DNA from: Proteus penneri
GTDB taxonomy: Bacteria; Pseudomonadota; Gammaproteobacteria; Enterobacterales; Enterobacteriaceae
Assembly: GCF_003144535.1 (NCBI RefSeq)
Contig: NZ_PHFJ01000008.1
Coordinates: 124,001 to 188,000, forward strand
Reading direction: 5' to 3'
DNA: 64,000 nucleotides
The notes beneath the pieces were generated by a model. It did not search any database and was not told where the DNA came from. It worked only from the letters and a program-made list of their open reading frames with translations. The first letter of the stretch is position 1. Every line of letters starts with the position of its first letter. The position numbers were made by a program, and so were the translations under genes. This document shows, one piece after another, positions 25,146 to 35,050 of the stretch.

Positions 25146-27853
25146 ATATGATGGATGAAAAACAGTTAACAGCCAAATGGGATGCCATTTATCAAGGTGC
25201 AGGCAAAGCCATTGATTGGGTAAGTGCTGTAAGAGGTAATGCACCTCGTTTAAATACCGAAGCCGATAGCCTTATCTATCGCCTGCGCCGTAGCCGTAAT
25301 ATGGCAAAAAATCTCAGCTTAGCGACCCAACGCCCAATGTCAGTGGGCTTTTTTGGTCTGTCTCAGGCAGGAAAATCGTATCTGATCTCAGCCCTTGCCG
25401 CAGGACAAGAAGGTCGTTTAAGAACCAGCATGTCAGGTAAAACACTTGATTTTATCGACCATATCAACCCACCGGGTAGCGGTAAAGAAGCCACTGGCTT
25501 AGTCACTCGCTTTAGTCGCAACGCCACAAAAGGTACACAAGCGTTTCCTGTCGAACTGCATCTTTTTAGCGAAATTGAGATCGTTAAAATTCTCGCTAAT
25601 GCTTACCTGTATGACTTTAATCAGGAAAAAATTGATTTTGAATTAGATGAAGAAAAAATCTCTCGTTTAATCAATTCATTAAGCACACAACGCAGTGCGA
25701 CACCTGTTGCTGGTATTACTCATGATGATGTTGTTTCATTATGGGATTACCTGCAACGCCACGCGGAAAAAAGTCAGAAGAAATTAGCAACAACCTATTG
25801 GCCTAAAGCGATTGAATTAGCGCCTTATCTCAGCATAGCCCAACGTGCTAAGTTATTTTCAGTGTTATGGGGCGACATTGCAGAACTGACATCTGCTTAT
25901 CAGCGTTTTAGTACCACACTTGCCTCTTTAGGCAATGCACCTTTAGTTTTGGCTCCGCTTTCTTCTTTAGTCAAAGAACAAGACGGTGTGTTAGTACAAA
26001 ACGACAGTATTATGAACGTAGATATGTTAGAGCGTCTCAATACTGCCAATGATAGCCAGATCAGCATTTGTCCTGTTCATGGTGATCGTATTGATGCCCC
26101 TGTAACCCTTTCATTAGCAGAGTTAACTGCACTCACGGTTGAATTAGTCGTCCCGTTATTAGATGCACCAAGTAAAACGCTGTTTGAACAGGTTGAGCTA
26201 CTGGATTTTCCGGGTTATCGCGGGCGTTTAGGAGTTGAAACCATGGCGGATGTGCGCCGTCAGGTTAATGATGATAGCGCAAACCCACTCGCTCAGCTTA
26301 TTCTTCGGGGTAAAGTTGCCTATCTGTTTGAGCGTTATACCGATAACCAAGAGATGAATGTGCTGGTGGTATGTACCGCATCAAACAAACAATCCGATGT
26401 AAAAGAAGTGGGAGCTGTCCTCACAGAATGGATCAATAACACGCAAGGTAAAGATGCACAAACTCGTGCTAAACGCCCTTCTGGCTTGATTTGGGCGATG
26501 ACCATGTTTGATATGCGTATTACCAACTCCTTAACCATGAATGAAGCGTTATTACGCCAATCATGGGGTAAAGGGGGCATGATCAAAATGGCGATGTTAG
26601 AACGCTTTGGTCAATACCCTTGGATGTCAGATTGGATGAATGGAAATGCCTTTAATAACACCTTCTTGGTGCGTAAACCGAGTATGCCTACCCCGTTTAT
26701 TCAAATCAGTAATGGCAAAGAGAGTGTGCTCAATGAGGACAGCGTTTCACAATTACATCTGATGAAAAAAACCTTTGCTGAAGACGAAACTGTCCAACGT
26801 TATATTCGTGAGCCTGACCAAGCATGGGATGCCATGTTGTCGCTTAACGATGGGGGTATGCAACGCCTTGCCGATTATCTTGAAACCGTTGCCTTAAAAT
26901 CACTAAAACTTGAACGTATCAGTGAGCAACTGCAAGAAATTCAACGTGATTTAATCGGTCATCATCTTGAGAAATGGTATCAATCAGGTGGTGAAGAGGA
27001 ATTACAAGTAAAACGTCGTAATGCCGCGACTATTTTGCGTTTTATGCAAAGTCGCCCTTATTTACAAGGTGCTTTACTAGATTACCTGTTGCCGTCTCGT
27101 AAATCTCTCTACGACCTGTATATGCAGGAAAAAGAGGTTGTCGATACCCTTTCAGACAACAAAAAAGCAACACAAGCCCCAGTTTCTGCCTTTGCTGCTA
27201 TGGAACAACCGACTTTTGATCTCTTTAGCGATGCGCCAATCTCTTTGGTGCCAGAAGAAGATGAAGCCCCTAAAGGCCACGGCAATGAGGTTACCTACCC
27301 TAAAAAAGTGATGGCATTATGGATAAACCATCTGCGTAGTCTACCTGATAACAATACATTGTTAACCTATCTCGGTATCGACCAAGAAATTATGGTGCTG
27401 TTAGTTGATGAACTTATTACCGCGATTAATCGTCTTGGTGTTGAACAACGCATGTTGAAAACTCTGGCAGGAACTGAAGCCATTGCCCGCCGTGATGACT
27501 TAGCCGAACAGCAATCATCTCGTGTTTATAATGTATTGGGTGATTTTATTACTTGGTTTAATTTCAAAGATAACGGTGTTGAGAAGCCAGATAGCAAAAT
27601 CAATGTAGGCCATAAAATCTTTGAAAGACCCGATAACACTAGCGTGCAATGGGGTGATGATGAGCGCTTAGTCCGCTTACCTACCAACCCAGTTAACTAT
27701 ACCCTTTTATTTGTGATTGATTGGCTTATCGCTTTATCGGCGGTTATTACTGAGAATGCAGGTCATTCAGCAGGAAGAGAAATCAGTGCTGAACAAAACG
27801 CACAGTTAGGCCAAATCATTCAAACCATGAAATCATCCGTCGTGGAGTCATAA
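25142..27853 (+). CDS. srfC: SrfC family protein with dynamin-like GTPase motifs
   Basis: The 903-residue protein is the SrfC member of the set. A P-loop GLSQAGKS lies at 72-79, a likely G2 threonine is in GKEATGLVTRF (Thr118), and a G3 motif DFPG is at 355-358. The G4 position may be TMFD (454-457), where the usual lysine is missing. The long spacing between motifs and the helical C-terminal half resemble bacterial dynamin-like or TRAFAC GTPases. No signal peptide or clear membrane helix is seen. It is translationally coupled to srfB, which suggests a fixed ratio or a complex. Confidence 0.87.
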   Translation: MNMMDEKQLTAKWDAIYQGAGKAIDWVSAVRGNAPRLNTEADSLIYRLRRSRNMAKNLSLATQRPMSVGFFGLSQAGKSYLISALAAGQEGRLRTSMSGKTLDFIDHINPPGSGKEATGLVTRFSRNATKGTQAFPVELHLFSEIEIVKILANAYLYDFNQEKIDFELDEEKISRLINSLSTQRSATPVAGITHDDVVSLWDYLQRHAEKSQKKLATTYWPKAIELAPYLSIAQRAKLFSVLWGDIAELTSAYQRFSTTLASLGNAPLVLAPLSSLVKEQDGVLVQNDSIMNVDMLERLNTANDSQISICPVHGDRIDAPVTLSLAELTALTVELVVPLLDAPSKTLFEQVELLDFPGYRGRLGVETMADVRRQVNDDSANPLAQLILRGKVAYLFERYTDNQEMNVLVVCTASNKQSDVKEVGAVLTEWINNTQGKDAQTRAKRPSGLIWAMTMFDMRITNSLTMNEALLRQSWGKGGMIKMAMLERFGQYPWMSDWMNGNAFNNTFLVRKPSMPTPFIQISNGKESVLNEDSVSQLHLMKKTFAEDETVQRYIREPDQAWDAMLSLNDGGMQRLADYLETVALKSLKLERISEQLQEIQRDLIGHHLEKWYQSGGEEELQVKRRNAATILRFMQSRPYLQGALLDYLLPSRKSLYDLYMQEKEVVDTLSDNKKATQAPVSAFAAMEQPTFDLFSDAPISLVPEEDEAPKGHGNEVTYPKKVMALWINHLRSLPDNNTLLTYLGIDQEIMVLLVDELITAINRLGVEQRMLKTLAGTEAIARRDDLAEQQSSRVYNVLGDFITWFNFKDNGVEKPDSKINVGHKIFERPDNTSVQWGDDERLVRLPTNPVNYTLLFVIDWLIALSAVITENAGHSAGREISAEQNAQLGQIIQTMKSSVVES

Positions 27854-27856
27854 TTC

Positions 27857-28858
27857 GTGTTTAATCCAGAATTAAAACCCGTACAACCTGCTCGTCCTGG
27901 CTTTGCGGTATTAAGTATTCGTAATTGGGAAGGTGACGCTTCCCCTGTTTATTTAAGCATTCAGCGCAACCAAGATCGCTATTTCTTAAATGATAAAGGG
28001 GAGTGGGTAGGTAATGCCTTTTTCCACCAGCTGTCTCTTGAAGATGCTGATGACGGTTATCAAATCGTTCTTGATAAAACGTTAGTTGATCCCCTCGTTA
28101 GCAACTTACAAATGGCGTATCAATTTACGTTAAAAGACGATAATGAAACACAAGATATCGGTCGATTACGTATTCGTGATGGTGTATTAGCTTCTCAAGC
28201 ACAAGGTCAAAGTGAAGCATTAAAATCAACGGCAACATTAGATACTCAAGCCGTTCCACCCGCTCCGATTGTCGAAACACCACCAGAGCCGAAGCCTGAA
28301 GCAATCAAAGAGCCTGAGCCGATTATTCCTGAAATTAAGCTAGATGAACCGCCACAACGACCGACACCACCTGCACCGAAAAAATCTAAAATTGGTTTAA
28401 TTTTAGCAATTATCCTGATCTTAATTTTAGCGGGTATCTTAACGTGGTTCTTCTTACTAAGAGGCAATCCAGCAGGTGAACCAGCACCACAACCGATATC
28501 AGCGCCATCAACACCAAGTGTGTGTAGTGTTGAAAATATGAAATCAGGTACGGCGCTCGCTTTTGTACAAAGTTGCATACAGAGCCAACCAGATAGCAAA
28601 ACTATCCTCGCAACGATCTCACTCGCAAAACAGAACAATCAATGTGATGTTGCTCAGCGTTTATATGCATATAAAGCGCAATCAGGTGATGTTGAAATCG
28701 CACTAAATTATGCTCGTGAATACGATCCAGAAACCGCATCAGCACAAGGTTGCTTTAGTGCAGACAAAGAGACCGCTATTTATTGGTACGAAGCGGTTTT
28801 AAATCATGATCCACAAAACAGTGACGCAAAAGCGCGTCTTGAAGCTTTGAAAAAATAG
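27857..28858 (+). CDS. bitopic inner-membrane protein of the srf locus, unknown function
   Basis: The 333-residue protein starts at a GTG with GGAG upstream, 3 bp after srfC. Residues 1-115 look like a beta-rich cytosolic domain, followed by a Pro-rich linker (134-175), a membrane helix at about 179-201 and a periplasmic C-terminal part with repeated helical stretches (QRLYAYKAQSGDVEIALNYA, then ETAIYWYEAVLNHDPQNSDAKARL) of the TPR/Sel1 sort. Two pairs of cysteines lie in that part. I do not recognise a named family. It probably links the cytosolic SrfB/SrfC proteins to periplasmic partners. Confidence 0.8.
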   Translation: MFNPELKPVQPARPGFAVLSIRNWEGDASPVYLSIQRNQDRYFLNDKGEWVGNAFFHQLSLEDADDGYQIVLDKTLVDPLVSNLQMAYQFTLKDDNETQDIGRLRIRDGVLASQAQGQSEALKSTATLDTQAVPPAPIVETPPEPKPEAIKEPEPIIPEIKLDEPPQRPTPPAPKKSKIGLILAIILILILAGILTWFFLLRGNPAGEPAPQPISAPSTPSVCSVENMKSGTALAFVQSCIQSQPDSKTILATISLAKQNNQCDVAQRLYAYKAQSGDVEIALNYAREYDPETASAQGCFSADKETAIYWYEAVLNHDPQNSDAKARLEALKK

Positions 28859-28867
28859 GAAAGTCAC

Positions 28868-30871
28868 ATGAAAAAGGCGCATTGGCTGACACTTATTCTC
28901 AGCGGTTTAATTCTAACAGCACCTGCCAGTGCTGAAGAGAAAAAACCGCTATTACAAGAGGGGAAAAAGACGCTCTATCAGCGTGTATTAACCTACCCAG
29001 GTTGCCAAGTGGCAGACACAATTGGTGCAGCAGGTAAAGAACAACCCGCATTTAGCCGTTTTTATGTTTATCAACGTCAAAAACAAGGCACCAATGAGTG
29101 GTTACAAGTCGGCCCTGATAGCTTGGGACATATTAGCGGTTGGATGAATGCAAGCTGCACATCTGAATGGAAAATGCAGTTAACACTCGCATTTACTAAC
29201 CCTGCGGGTCGTAACCCAATGCTGTTTTTCAAAGATAAGCAAACGGTTGAAGGCTTACTTGAAAGCCCTACTCCCGAAAAACAGTATCAACCTTTTTTAG
29301 CTGATATCAAAAATCAAAAAGTCAATCCGGCTATTTTAGCTAAAGAGCCCGATTATATGATTGATCAGAAAAGTAATTTTTATCTGTTACCTGTACTAGG
29401 CTCAGATGAAGTCTTTACTGACGCGGGCTATAAAGTGCGAGTGCTTAATGTGGCATCGGTCTCTTCACAAACCAAAGACAGCAAAGACGCACAGAATACA
29501 AATGCAACCGCAAACAATACAAAACCAGCAACGCCAGATAGCAAAGATGCTGACAATATGATGCAAGGTTTTTCTGCGGCTGTCGTGTTTGTTATCGACT
29601 CAACAATATCAATGGACCCTTACATTGATAGAACCAAAGAAGCGATTCAGAAAGTTTATACTCAAATCGAAAAAGACAATATGTTGGATAAGGTAAAATT
29701 TGGTTTAGTGGCGTTTCGCTCTAATATCAAAGCCGTTCCCGCATTGGAATACGATAGCAAAATGTTTGTAAACCCCAATGACGTAAAAGATGGCCCTGAT
29801 TTCCTGAATAAAGTAAAAGAATTGCGTCAAGCAAAAGTCTCAAGTAGTCGTTTTGATGAAGATGCATATGCTGGTGTTATGCAAGCCCTTGATGATGTTG
29901 ATTGGACTCGTTTTGGTGCGCGTTACGTTATTTTAATCACCGACGCGGGCGCATTAACGGGCGATGATCCTCTGTCATCCACTAAACTCGATGCTGAACA
30001 AATTCGCCAAGAAGCCGCTTATCGTGGTGTTGCACTTTATACCCTGCATTTAAAAACCCCGTCAGGTGCAAAAAATCATGCTTCAGCACAAACGCAATAT
30101 GAAGCATTAACGCTGAATCCGTTCTTACACAAATCGCTTTACTACCCTATCAACTCAGGAGATGTAAATAGTTTTGGTCGTATGGTAGACAGTTTAGCAA
30201 CTGCTGTCACCACGCAAATTCAAACCGCTTATCGTGGTGAAGCTACTGTGGGAAGTGCATTAAATGCTGATCCTACTTATGGCAAAGATAAAGAGACTGA
30301 CACCTTACTTAGTGATGCACACGATTTAGGCTATGCCATGCGTTTAGCGTATTTAGGTGAAAAACAAGGTACAAAAGCGCCTCCGGTCTTTAAAGCATGG
30401 ATAAGTGATCGTGACTTATTACAGCAAAATATCCCAACCACAGAAGTACAAGTGTTACTGACCAAAAGTGAGCTTAGCGATTTAAGTGACGTGATGAAAA
30501 AAATCGTTAATGCGGCTAATGAAGGTTTGATCTCACCTGACAATATGTTTGCAGATTTACGCTCGATTGCTGCCACAATGGGTAACGATCCTAATCAAAT
30601 CAAACAGGGTTCGGCAACCAAATTAGGTGAAATGGGCTTACTCGGTGAATATATCGAAAATCTCCCTTATTTAAGTGAAGTTTTAGGCTTAGATGAAGAG
30701 ACATGGAAAAGCTGGGATGGCCTTGAGCAAGAGAAGTTTATCCGTCGACTCAATACCAAGTTGCAATATTATCAACGCTATAACGAAGATGTTGATCGTT
30801 GGATATCCCTCGCACCACAAAGCGATCCGCGCGATCACGTTTATCCTGTCCCACTGGAAAACCTGCCTTAA
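28868..30871 (+). CDS. secreted vWA protein resembling the periplasmic half of T6SS kinase PpkA
   Basis: The 667-residue protein has a Sec signal peptide (MKKAHWLTLILSGLILTAPASA) and no kinase domain. The region up to about residue 190 (KTLYQRVLTYPGCQ, FSRFYVYQR, FYLLPVLG) and the following vWA domain (VVFVIDSTISMDPYID with Asp244, then ILITDAGAL with Asp359) are the arrangement I recall from the periplasmic part of PpkA, the threonine kinase of T6SS regulation. The metal motif is DSTIS rather than DxSxS. A Thr/Asn/Lys-rich linker lies at about 200-230. It overlaps the ABC ATPase gene by one base. The PpkA link is from memory and should be tested by search. Confidence 0.78.
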   Translation: MKKAHWLTLILSGLILTAPASAEEKKPLLQEGKKTLYQRVLTYPGCQVADTIGAAGKEQPAFSRFYVYQRQKQGTNEWLQVGPDSLGHISGWMNASCTSEWKMQLTLAFTNPAGRNPMLFFKDKQTVEGLLESPTPEKQYQPFLADIKNQKVNPAILAKEPDYMIDQKSNFYLLPVLGSDEVFTDAGYKVRVLNVASVSSQTKDSKDAQNTNATANNTKPATPDSKDADNMMQGFSAAVVFVIDSTISMDPYIDRTKEAIQKVYTQIEKDNMLDKVKFGLVAFRSNIKAVPALEYDSKMFVNPNDVKDGPDFLNKVKELRQAKVSSSRFDEDAYAGVMQALDDVDWTRFGARYVILITDAGALTGDDPLSSTKLDAEQIRQEAAYRGVALYTLHLKTPSGAKNHASAQTQYEALTLNPFLHKSLYYPINSGDVNSFGRMVDSLATAVTTQIQTAYRGEATVGSALNADPTYGKDKETDTLLSDAHDLGYAMRLAYLGEKQGTKAPPVFKAWISDRDLLQQNIPTTEVQVLLTKSELSDLSDVMKKIVNAANEGLISPDNMFADLRSIAATMGNDPNQIKQGSATKLGEMGLLGEYIENLPYLSEVLGLDEETWKSWDGLEQEKFIRRLNTKLQYYQRYNEDVDRWISLAPQSDPRDHVYPVPLENLP

Positions 30872-31563
30872 TGATCCAGATTGAAGACATGGCAATTACG
30901 CGTGGTGATGCGCAACACGGTTTTCGTGTTGCGCTTCCTTCATTGACCCTTAAAAAAGGGGAAATTGGCGCGCTAACAGGATTAAGTGGTTGTGGTAAAA
31001 GCACCTTACTAGAAATGATCGGGTTAATCTTACGTCCTGATAAATTAACCCATTTCCAACTCGGTGATGATGTCATTATCACACAAGCGGTGTTGAGTAA
31101 TGAGCAGGCACAACTCGCATCATTGCGTGCCGAAAAATTGGGTTTTATGCTCCAAAGTGGCGGATTACTTCCCTTTTTAACCGTCATGCAAAATATTCAA
31201 TTACCTCGCAAAATGCTGGGATTACCGCCGCACTCCGCTTGGCTTGATCACGCCATTGACCATCTGCAATTACGCCCATTGTTAACTCGTCTTCCTCGCC
31301 AACTCTCTATTGGTGAGCGCCAACGGGCAGCGTTTATTCGCGCAATCGCTCATGAGCCTGCTTTATTACTTGCTGATGAACCTACAGCAGCCCTTGATCC
31401 CCATAATGCACAAGCGCTGTATGCACTCATTGTAGAGATGGTAAAGCAACTGGAAATTTCTGCGCTGGTTGTTAGCCACGATTGGTCTTTAGTCGAGCGT
31501 TTTGGATTTAGCCACTATCACGCACAACTCGAAGGAGGCGGTAGTGTCTTTATCAAACAATAG
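30871..31563 (+). CDS. ABC transporter ATP-binding protein, TagT-like
   Basis: The 230-residue ATPase belongs to the LolD/MacB-like branch that pairs with FtsX-type permeases. Walker A is GLSGCGKST (37-45), the signature is LSIGERQR instead of LSGGQ, Walker B is LLLADEPTAALDP, and the switch is VVSHD. The start at 30871 overlaps the previous stop (TAATGA). With the next two genes it matches the TagT-TagS-TagR order of the T6SS threonine-phosphorylation pathway. It is likely a mechanical or signalling ABC unit rather than an importer. Confidence 0.85.
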   Translation: MIQIEDMAITRGDAQHGFRVALPSLTLKKGEIGALTGLSGCGKSTLLEMIGLILRPDKLTHFQLGDDVIITQAVLSNEQAQLASLRAEKLGFMLQSGGLLPFLTVMQNIQLPRKMLGLPPHSAWLDHAIDHLQLRPLLTRLPRQLSIGERQRAAFIRAIAHEPALLLADEPTAALDPHNAQALYALIVEMVKQLEISALVVSHDWSLVERFGFSHYHAQLEGGGSVFIKQ

Positions 31564-32779
31564 TGCCAATCCTAATCGCCTAGGGTTACTTAGCTCACTC
31601 GCTTGGCGCGACTTAATTTACGATCGCAAAGTCGCATTATGTATTGTGTTTTCTTTGGTCTCAGTCATTGCCCCACTGCTACTGCTGTTTGGATTAAAGA
31701 ATGGCATTGTAACGCAGCTTCATAATCAACTGCTAAATGATCCTCGTAACCTTGAAATACGGATGTTGGGCAATGGTAATTATCCACAAAGCTGGTTTGA
31801 TGAAATTGCGCAAAAAGAAGAAGTCCGTTTTGTTATCCCATTAACACGTAGCTTAAACACACAAGCCGATATTGTAATTGATGGGCAGCATTTTATTGAT
31901 AACGCTGAAGTTATCCCGACGGCAGACAACGATCCTTTATTAGAAGGTGTCGCTATTCCCCAAAATGCAGACACTTTAGTCCTTTCTGCCAATGCAGCAC
32001 AAAAGCTACAGGCAAATGTAGGCGATAGAGTGCGCTTATTTATCAGCCGTAAGCTTAATGGCGTTAATGAACGGGCCAAACGCACCTTTACTGTCGGCGC
32101 CATTATCAGTGATAGCAAATTTTCAAGAGCGGCGGCCTTTGTTTCTCTTGATGTTTTAGTCGCAATGGAAGATTACCGAGATGGTTATCAGGCGCCTCTT
32201 TTTGGTATTACACAAGGAGTTGAGTCAAAACCAAGAACCCAGTTTGCTAAAGCTCGCCTTTACGCCACAAATTTAGATGCCATCACACCATTAGATGATT
32301 GGTTTAGGCAACAACACATTGATGTAATAACACAAAAAAGCCAAATAGAGTCTGTAAAAGCGATCAGTTATGTCCTTAACGTTATTTTCTCTGTTATTGC
32401 TTGGGTCTCACTATTAGGTTGTATTGCCTCATTAATTGGCGCCTTTCTTGCCAATATTGATCGTAAACGCAAAGACATGGCAGTCCTTCGCCTATTAGGT
32501 TTTCGTCAATTTGCTGTTTCTTTATATATTGTATTGCAAGCGCTGCTATTAACGAGCGTTGCCTTTATTTTAGCCCTTGGGCTTTATGGCATTGGTAGCA
32601 CCTTATTTACCACATTATTAGGCACCCATTTACCTGAACAAGCCTTTGTTTGTCAGTTAACGTTTTGGGATTTATTGATCGCCATGTGTAGCGCCTTACT
32701 TGTGGCCTTAGTAGTGGCAAGTATTGGCGCATTACGTGCCGTTTCGATTGAACCTGCGGAGAGCTTACGTGAAATTTAA
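31544..32779 (+). CDS. FtsX/MacB-like ABC permease, TagS-like
   Basis: The 411-residue permease starts at a GTG five bases after GGAGG, 20 bases inside the end of the ATPase gene. It has the 1+3 helix layout of the FtsX family: a first helix at about 28-48 (VALCIVFSLVSVIAPLLLLFG), a large periplasmic domain of about 220 residues, and three helices at the end. The first of these holds VIFSVIAWVSLLGCIASLIGA, and IDRKRKDMAVLRLLGF lies between helices. It should form the membrane partner of the TagT-like ATPase. Confidence 0.85.
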   Translation: MSLSNNSANPNRLGLLSSLAWRDLIYDRKVALCIVFSLVSVIAPLLLLFGLKNGIVTQLHNQLLNDPRNLEIRMLGNGNYPQSWFDEIAQKEEVRFVIPLTRSLNTQADIVIDGQHFIDNAEVIPTADNDPLLEGVAIPQNADTLVLSANAAQKLQANVGDRVRLFISRKLNGVNERAKRTFTVGAIISDSKFSRAAAFVSLDVLVAMEDYRDGYQAPLFGITQGVESKPRTQFAKARLYATNLDAITPLDDWFRQQHIDVITQKSQIESVKAISYVLNVIFSVIAWVSLLGCIASLIGAFLANIDRKRKDMAVLRLLGFRQFAVSLYIVLQALLLTSVAFILALGLYGIGSTLFTTLLGTHLPEQAFVCQLTFWDLLIAMCSALLVALVVASIGALRAVSIEPAESLREI

Positions 32780-34325
32780 TTTATCGCTTTTAACTTTATC
32801 ATTTGCGCTGTTATCTAGCAGTTTTACCGTATCTGCCAAATGGGACGATAAATTCGTTAACCCAAAAGCGTTGCCTGATGATGTGATCTTGCCTTTCCCT
32901 TGTGAAGGTTCAATGGTATTTCGCCAAGTGACTATCCCTCTCAGTCAGCCCTTACAAGACTACAGCGTGACTTTAGGGCAAGAAGGTGATGAATGGGGGT
33001 ATTTAGAACAATCACGAGCTGAACATATCGCGGGTAGCTTTCCACTAAAAGGCAAAGAAAAAGGCCGTTACTACCTTATGGCAAAATACCCCGTTACCGA
33101 TCTGCAATATAACGCCATGCAGAGCGTGATTAACAATAAAGAGTGCCCTGTCGCTTCAAATAAATTACGTTTACCAAAAGTGAATATTAGTTGGTACGAA
33201 GCGATGCAATTTGCAGACCAATATAACCAATGGTTAAGAAGCAAACATCCCGAGGCATTACCCGTTGAAGATGGCGCAAAAGGTTTTGCACGATTACCGA
33301 CAGAAACAGAATGGGAGTTCGCAGCGCGTGGTGGCCTAAAAGTCTCAGCCTCCGAGTTTCGTGATGTGCGTTTTCCAATGCCAGAAGGTACCAAAAATTA
33401 TATTTGGTCAGCAGGCAGCCAATCCGCTAATGGCTCATTACAACTCACCGGTTTATTATCACCCAATCCATTAGGCTTACATGATATGTTGGGTAATGTC
33501 GCTGAAATGATGTTTGAGCCTTTTAGATTAAATAAACTCGACCGCTTACACGGGCAAGCAGGTGGATTTATTGTACGTGGCGGTAGTTATCTCACGCCGG
33601 AGAGTGATATGCGCAGTTCATGGCGTCAAGAAGAGCCTTATTACACTGACACTGGTGCAAATAAAAACAAATACACAGGCTTTCGTTTAGCCATTGTTGC
33701 CCCAGCATTAACATCACGCGACAAAATCAAAGAGATAGAAAAAGAGTGGCAGCAATTAGGTAATGAGAAACCAGCAAATAATAAATCGAAATCCAATAGC
33801 GATAATTCCATTAATAGCCTGAATACACTCTCAACTCAAGTGCAAGATGAAGCATTGAAAAAACAGTTAGCTGAATTAAAAAATACATTACGGGCTAATG
33901 CACAACTGCGTGATGAGCAACGTGATCAAGCTATCCGTACTTCACTGCAATTAGGTGCTTTTTTGTGTACCAAATTAAAAGATGATGGCGAGTTCTACGA
34001 CCGATTAATCGCATTACATGAAAAAAACTGCCCTACTGGCACTAAAGATGCCACTTGTGAACGACGTCAAGAACAAGTCAACGAACATAAGAAAACCCTC
34101 GACTTTGTTGTGAGCTATTACGCTGACACGTTAGTGGATATGGCAACAACATACGACGCCTCTTTAGTAAAACCGCAAATTGACGTTGTACGCCAATTGA
34201 TGGAGGCCAGAGGTAAATCAAATTTAAATACGTACCTTTCAACGTATATGCAAGGACTTCAAGGATATTGGGCTAACGGTAAAGTTTCACGGAATGAATG
34301 GCTTGAAGCGTGTAAAAAACAATAA
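32769..34325 (+). CDS. formylglycine-generating-enzyme-like (SUMF1) periplasmic protein, TagR-like
   Basis: The 518-residue protein starts at a GTG preceded by GGAG and overlaps the permease gene by 11 bases. Residues 1-23 form a signal peptide ending at VSA. The FGE-sulfatase fold is seen in YYLMAKYPVTDLQYNAM, NISWYEAMQFADQYNQWL, RLPTETEWEFAARGG, GLHDMLGNVAEMM, VRGGSYLTPESDMRSSWR and YTGFRLA. The remaining 190 residues are helical and charged, possibly coiled-coil, and are not part of FGE. TagR proteins of T6SS have the same fold and bind the periplasmic side of PpkA; here the likely partner is the secreted vWA protein. Confidence 0.85.
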   Translation: MKFNLSLLTLSFALLSSSFTVSAKWDDKFVNPKALPDDVILPFPCEGSMVFRQVTIPLSQPLQDYSVTLGQEGDEWGYLEQSRAEHIAGSFPLKGKEKGRYYLMAKYPVTDLQYNAMQSVINNKECPVASNKLRLPKVNISWYEAMQFADQYNQWLRSKHPEALPVEDGAKGFARLPTETEWEFAARGGLKVSASEFRDVRFPMPEGTKNYIWSAGSQSANGSLQLTGLLSPNPLGLHDMLGNVAEMMFEPFRLNKLDRLHGQAGGFIVRGGSYLTPESDMRSSWRQEEPYYTDTGANKNKYTGFRLAIVAPALTSRDKIKEIEKEWQQLGNEKPANNKSKSNSDNSINSLNTLSTQVQDEALKKQLAELKNTLRANAQLRDEQRDQAIRTSLQLGAFLCTKLKDDGEFYDRLIALHEKNCPTGTKDATCERRQEQVNEHKKTLDFVVSYYADTLVDMATTYDASLVKPQIDVVRQLMEARGKSNLNTYLSTYMQGLQGYWANGKVSRNEWLEACKKQ

Positions 34326-34349
34326 CAGAGACTTTGGGATAGGTGTGGT

Positions 34350-35033
34350 ATGAATAAACAACTTATGGCGGTACTTAGCATTAGTGCTTTACTTGCCTTA
34401 TCAGGGTGCCAAAGTAATAACGGTACTGATCCTCGTTTGAAAAACAACAGTGATATGGAGTTTTTCAGCAAATCAGGTATTACAGCCTGTGCGGGGGGTG
34501 CCGCTATTGGTGCATTAGGCTGCTTAGTTTCAAATTCCAGCAATAAAGGCGCATGTATGCTCATTGCTGCTGTCGCGGGTTGTGGTGTTGGTATTGGTGC
34601 CAATGCCTATTTAGACAATAAACGCCAAAATTACGCGACAAAAGAAGAGATGCTCAATTCCATGATTGCTGATATTCAAAATGAAAATCAGCGCTTACAA
34701 AATGCTTCTAACACGGCGAAAGCCGTTATTGCTGATGATAAAAAAGCCATCGCTAAAATTCAGCAAGAGATGAAACAACAACGTTTAAATAAAGACGCCG
34801 CAGAGAAACAACTCAAAGGTATTGATGCCAATATTGCAGCGCTTCGTTCGCGCTTAGCTGATATGAAAAAACGTGAAGGTGAATGGCGTGATATCGCTGC
34901 TCAAAGTCGTCAAGATGGCTTAAAAACCGCACAGCTTGATAAACAAATCGATGGGATGAAGCAGCAAGTTGCCTCTTTACAAGAAGAGCTTGATAGTCTT
35001 TATACTCAACGCACAGCAATAAGACTTAGTTAA
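34350..35033 (+). CDS. lipoprotein with glycine-zipper and coiled coil, TagQ-like position
   Basis: The 227-residue protein has a lipoprotein signal peptide with LSGC and the lipidated residue at Cys20. After it comes a small-residue segment (CAGGAAIGALGCLVS, AAVAGCGVGIGANAY) that looks like a glycine zipper, then a long charged coiled coil (about 95-225). There is no Asp after the Cys, so outer-membrane sorting is expected. It follows the TagR-like gene where TagQ, an outer-membrane lipoprotein, sits in T6SS loci; sequence relation to TagQ is not proven. Confidence 0.8.
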   Translation: MNKQLMAVLSISALLALSGCQSNNGTDPRLKNNSDMEFFSKSGITACAGGAAIGALGCLVSNSSNKGACMLIAAVAGCGVGIGANAYLDNKRQNYATKEEMLNSMIADIQNENQRLQNASNTAKAVIADDKKAIAKIQQEMKQQRLNKDAAEKQLKGIDANIAALRSRLADMKKREGEWRDIAAQSRQDGLKTAQLDKQIDGMKQQVASLQEELDSLYTQRTAIRLS

Positions 35034-35050
35034 CGTTAAAAAGGATGATA

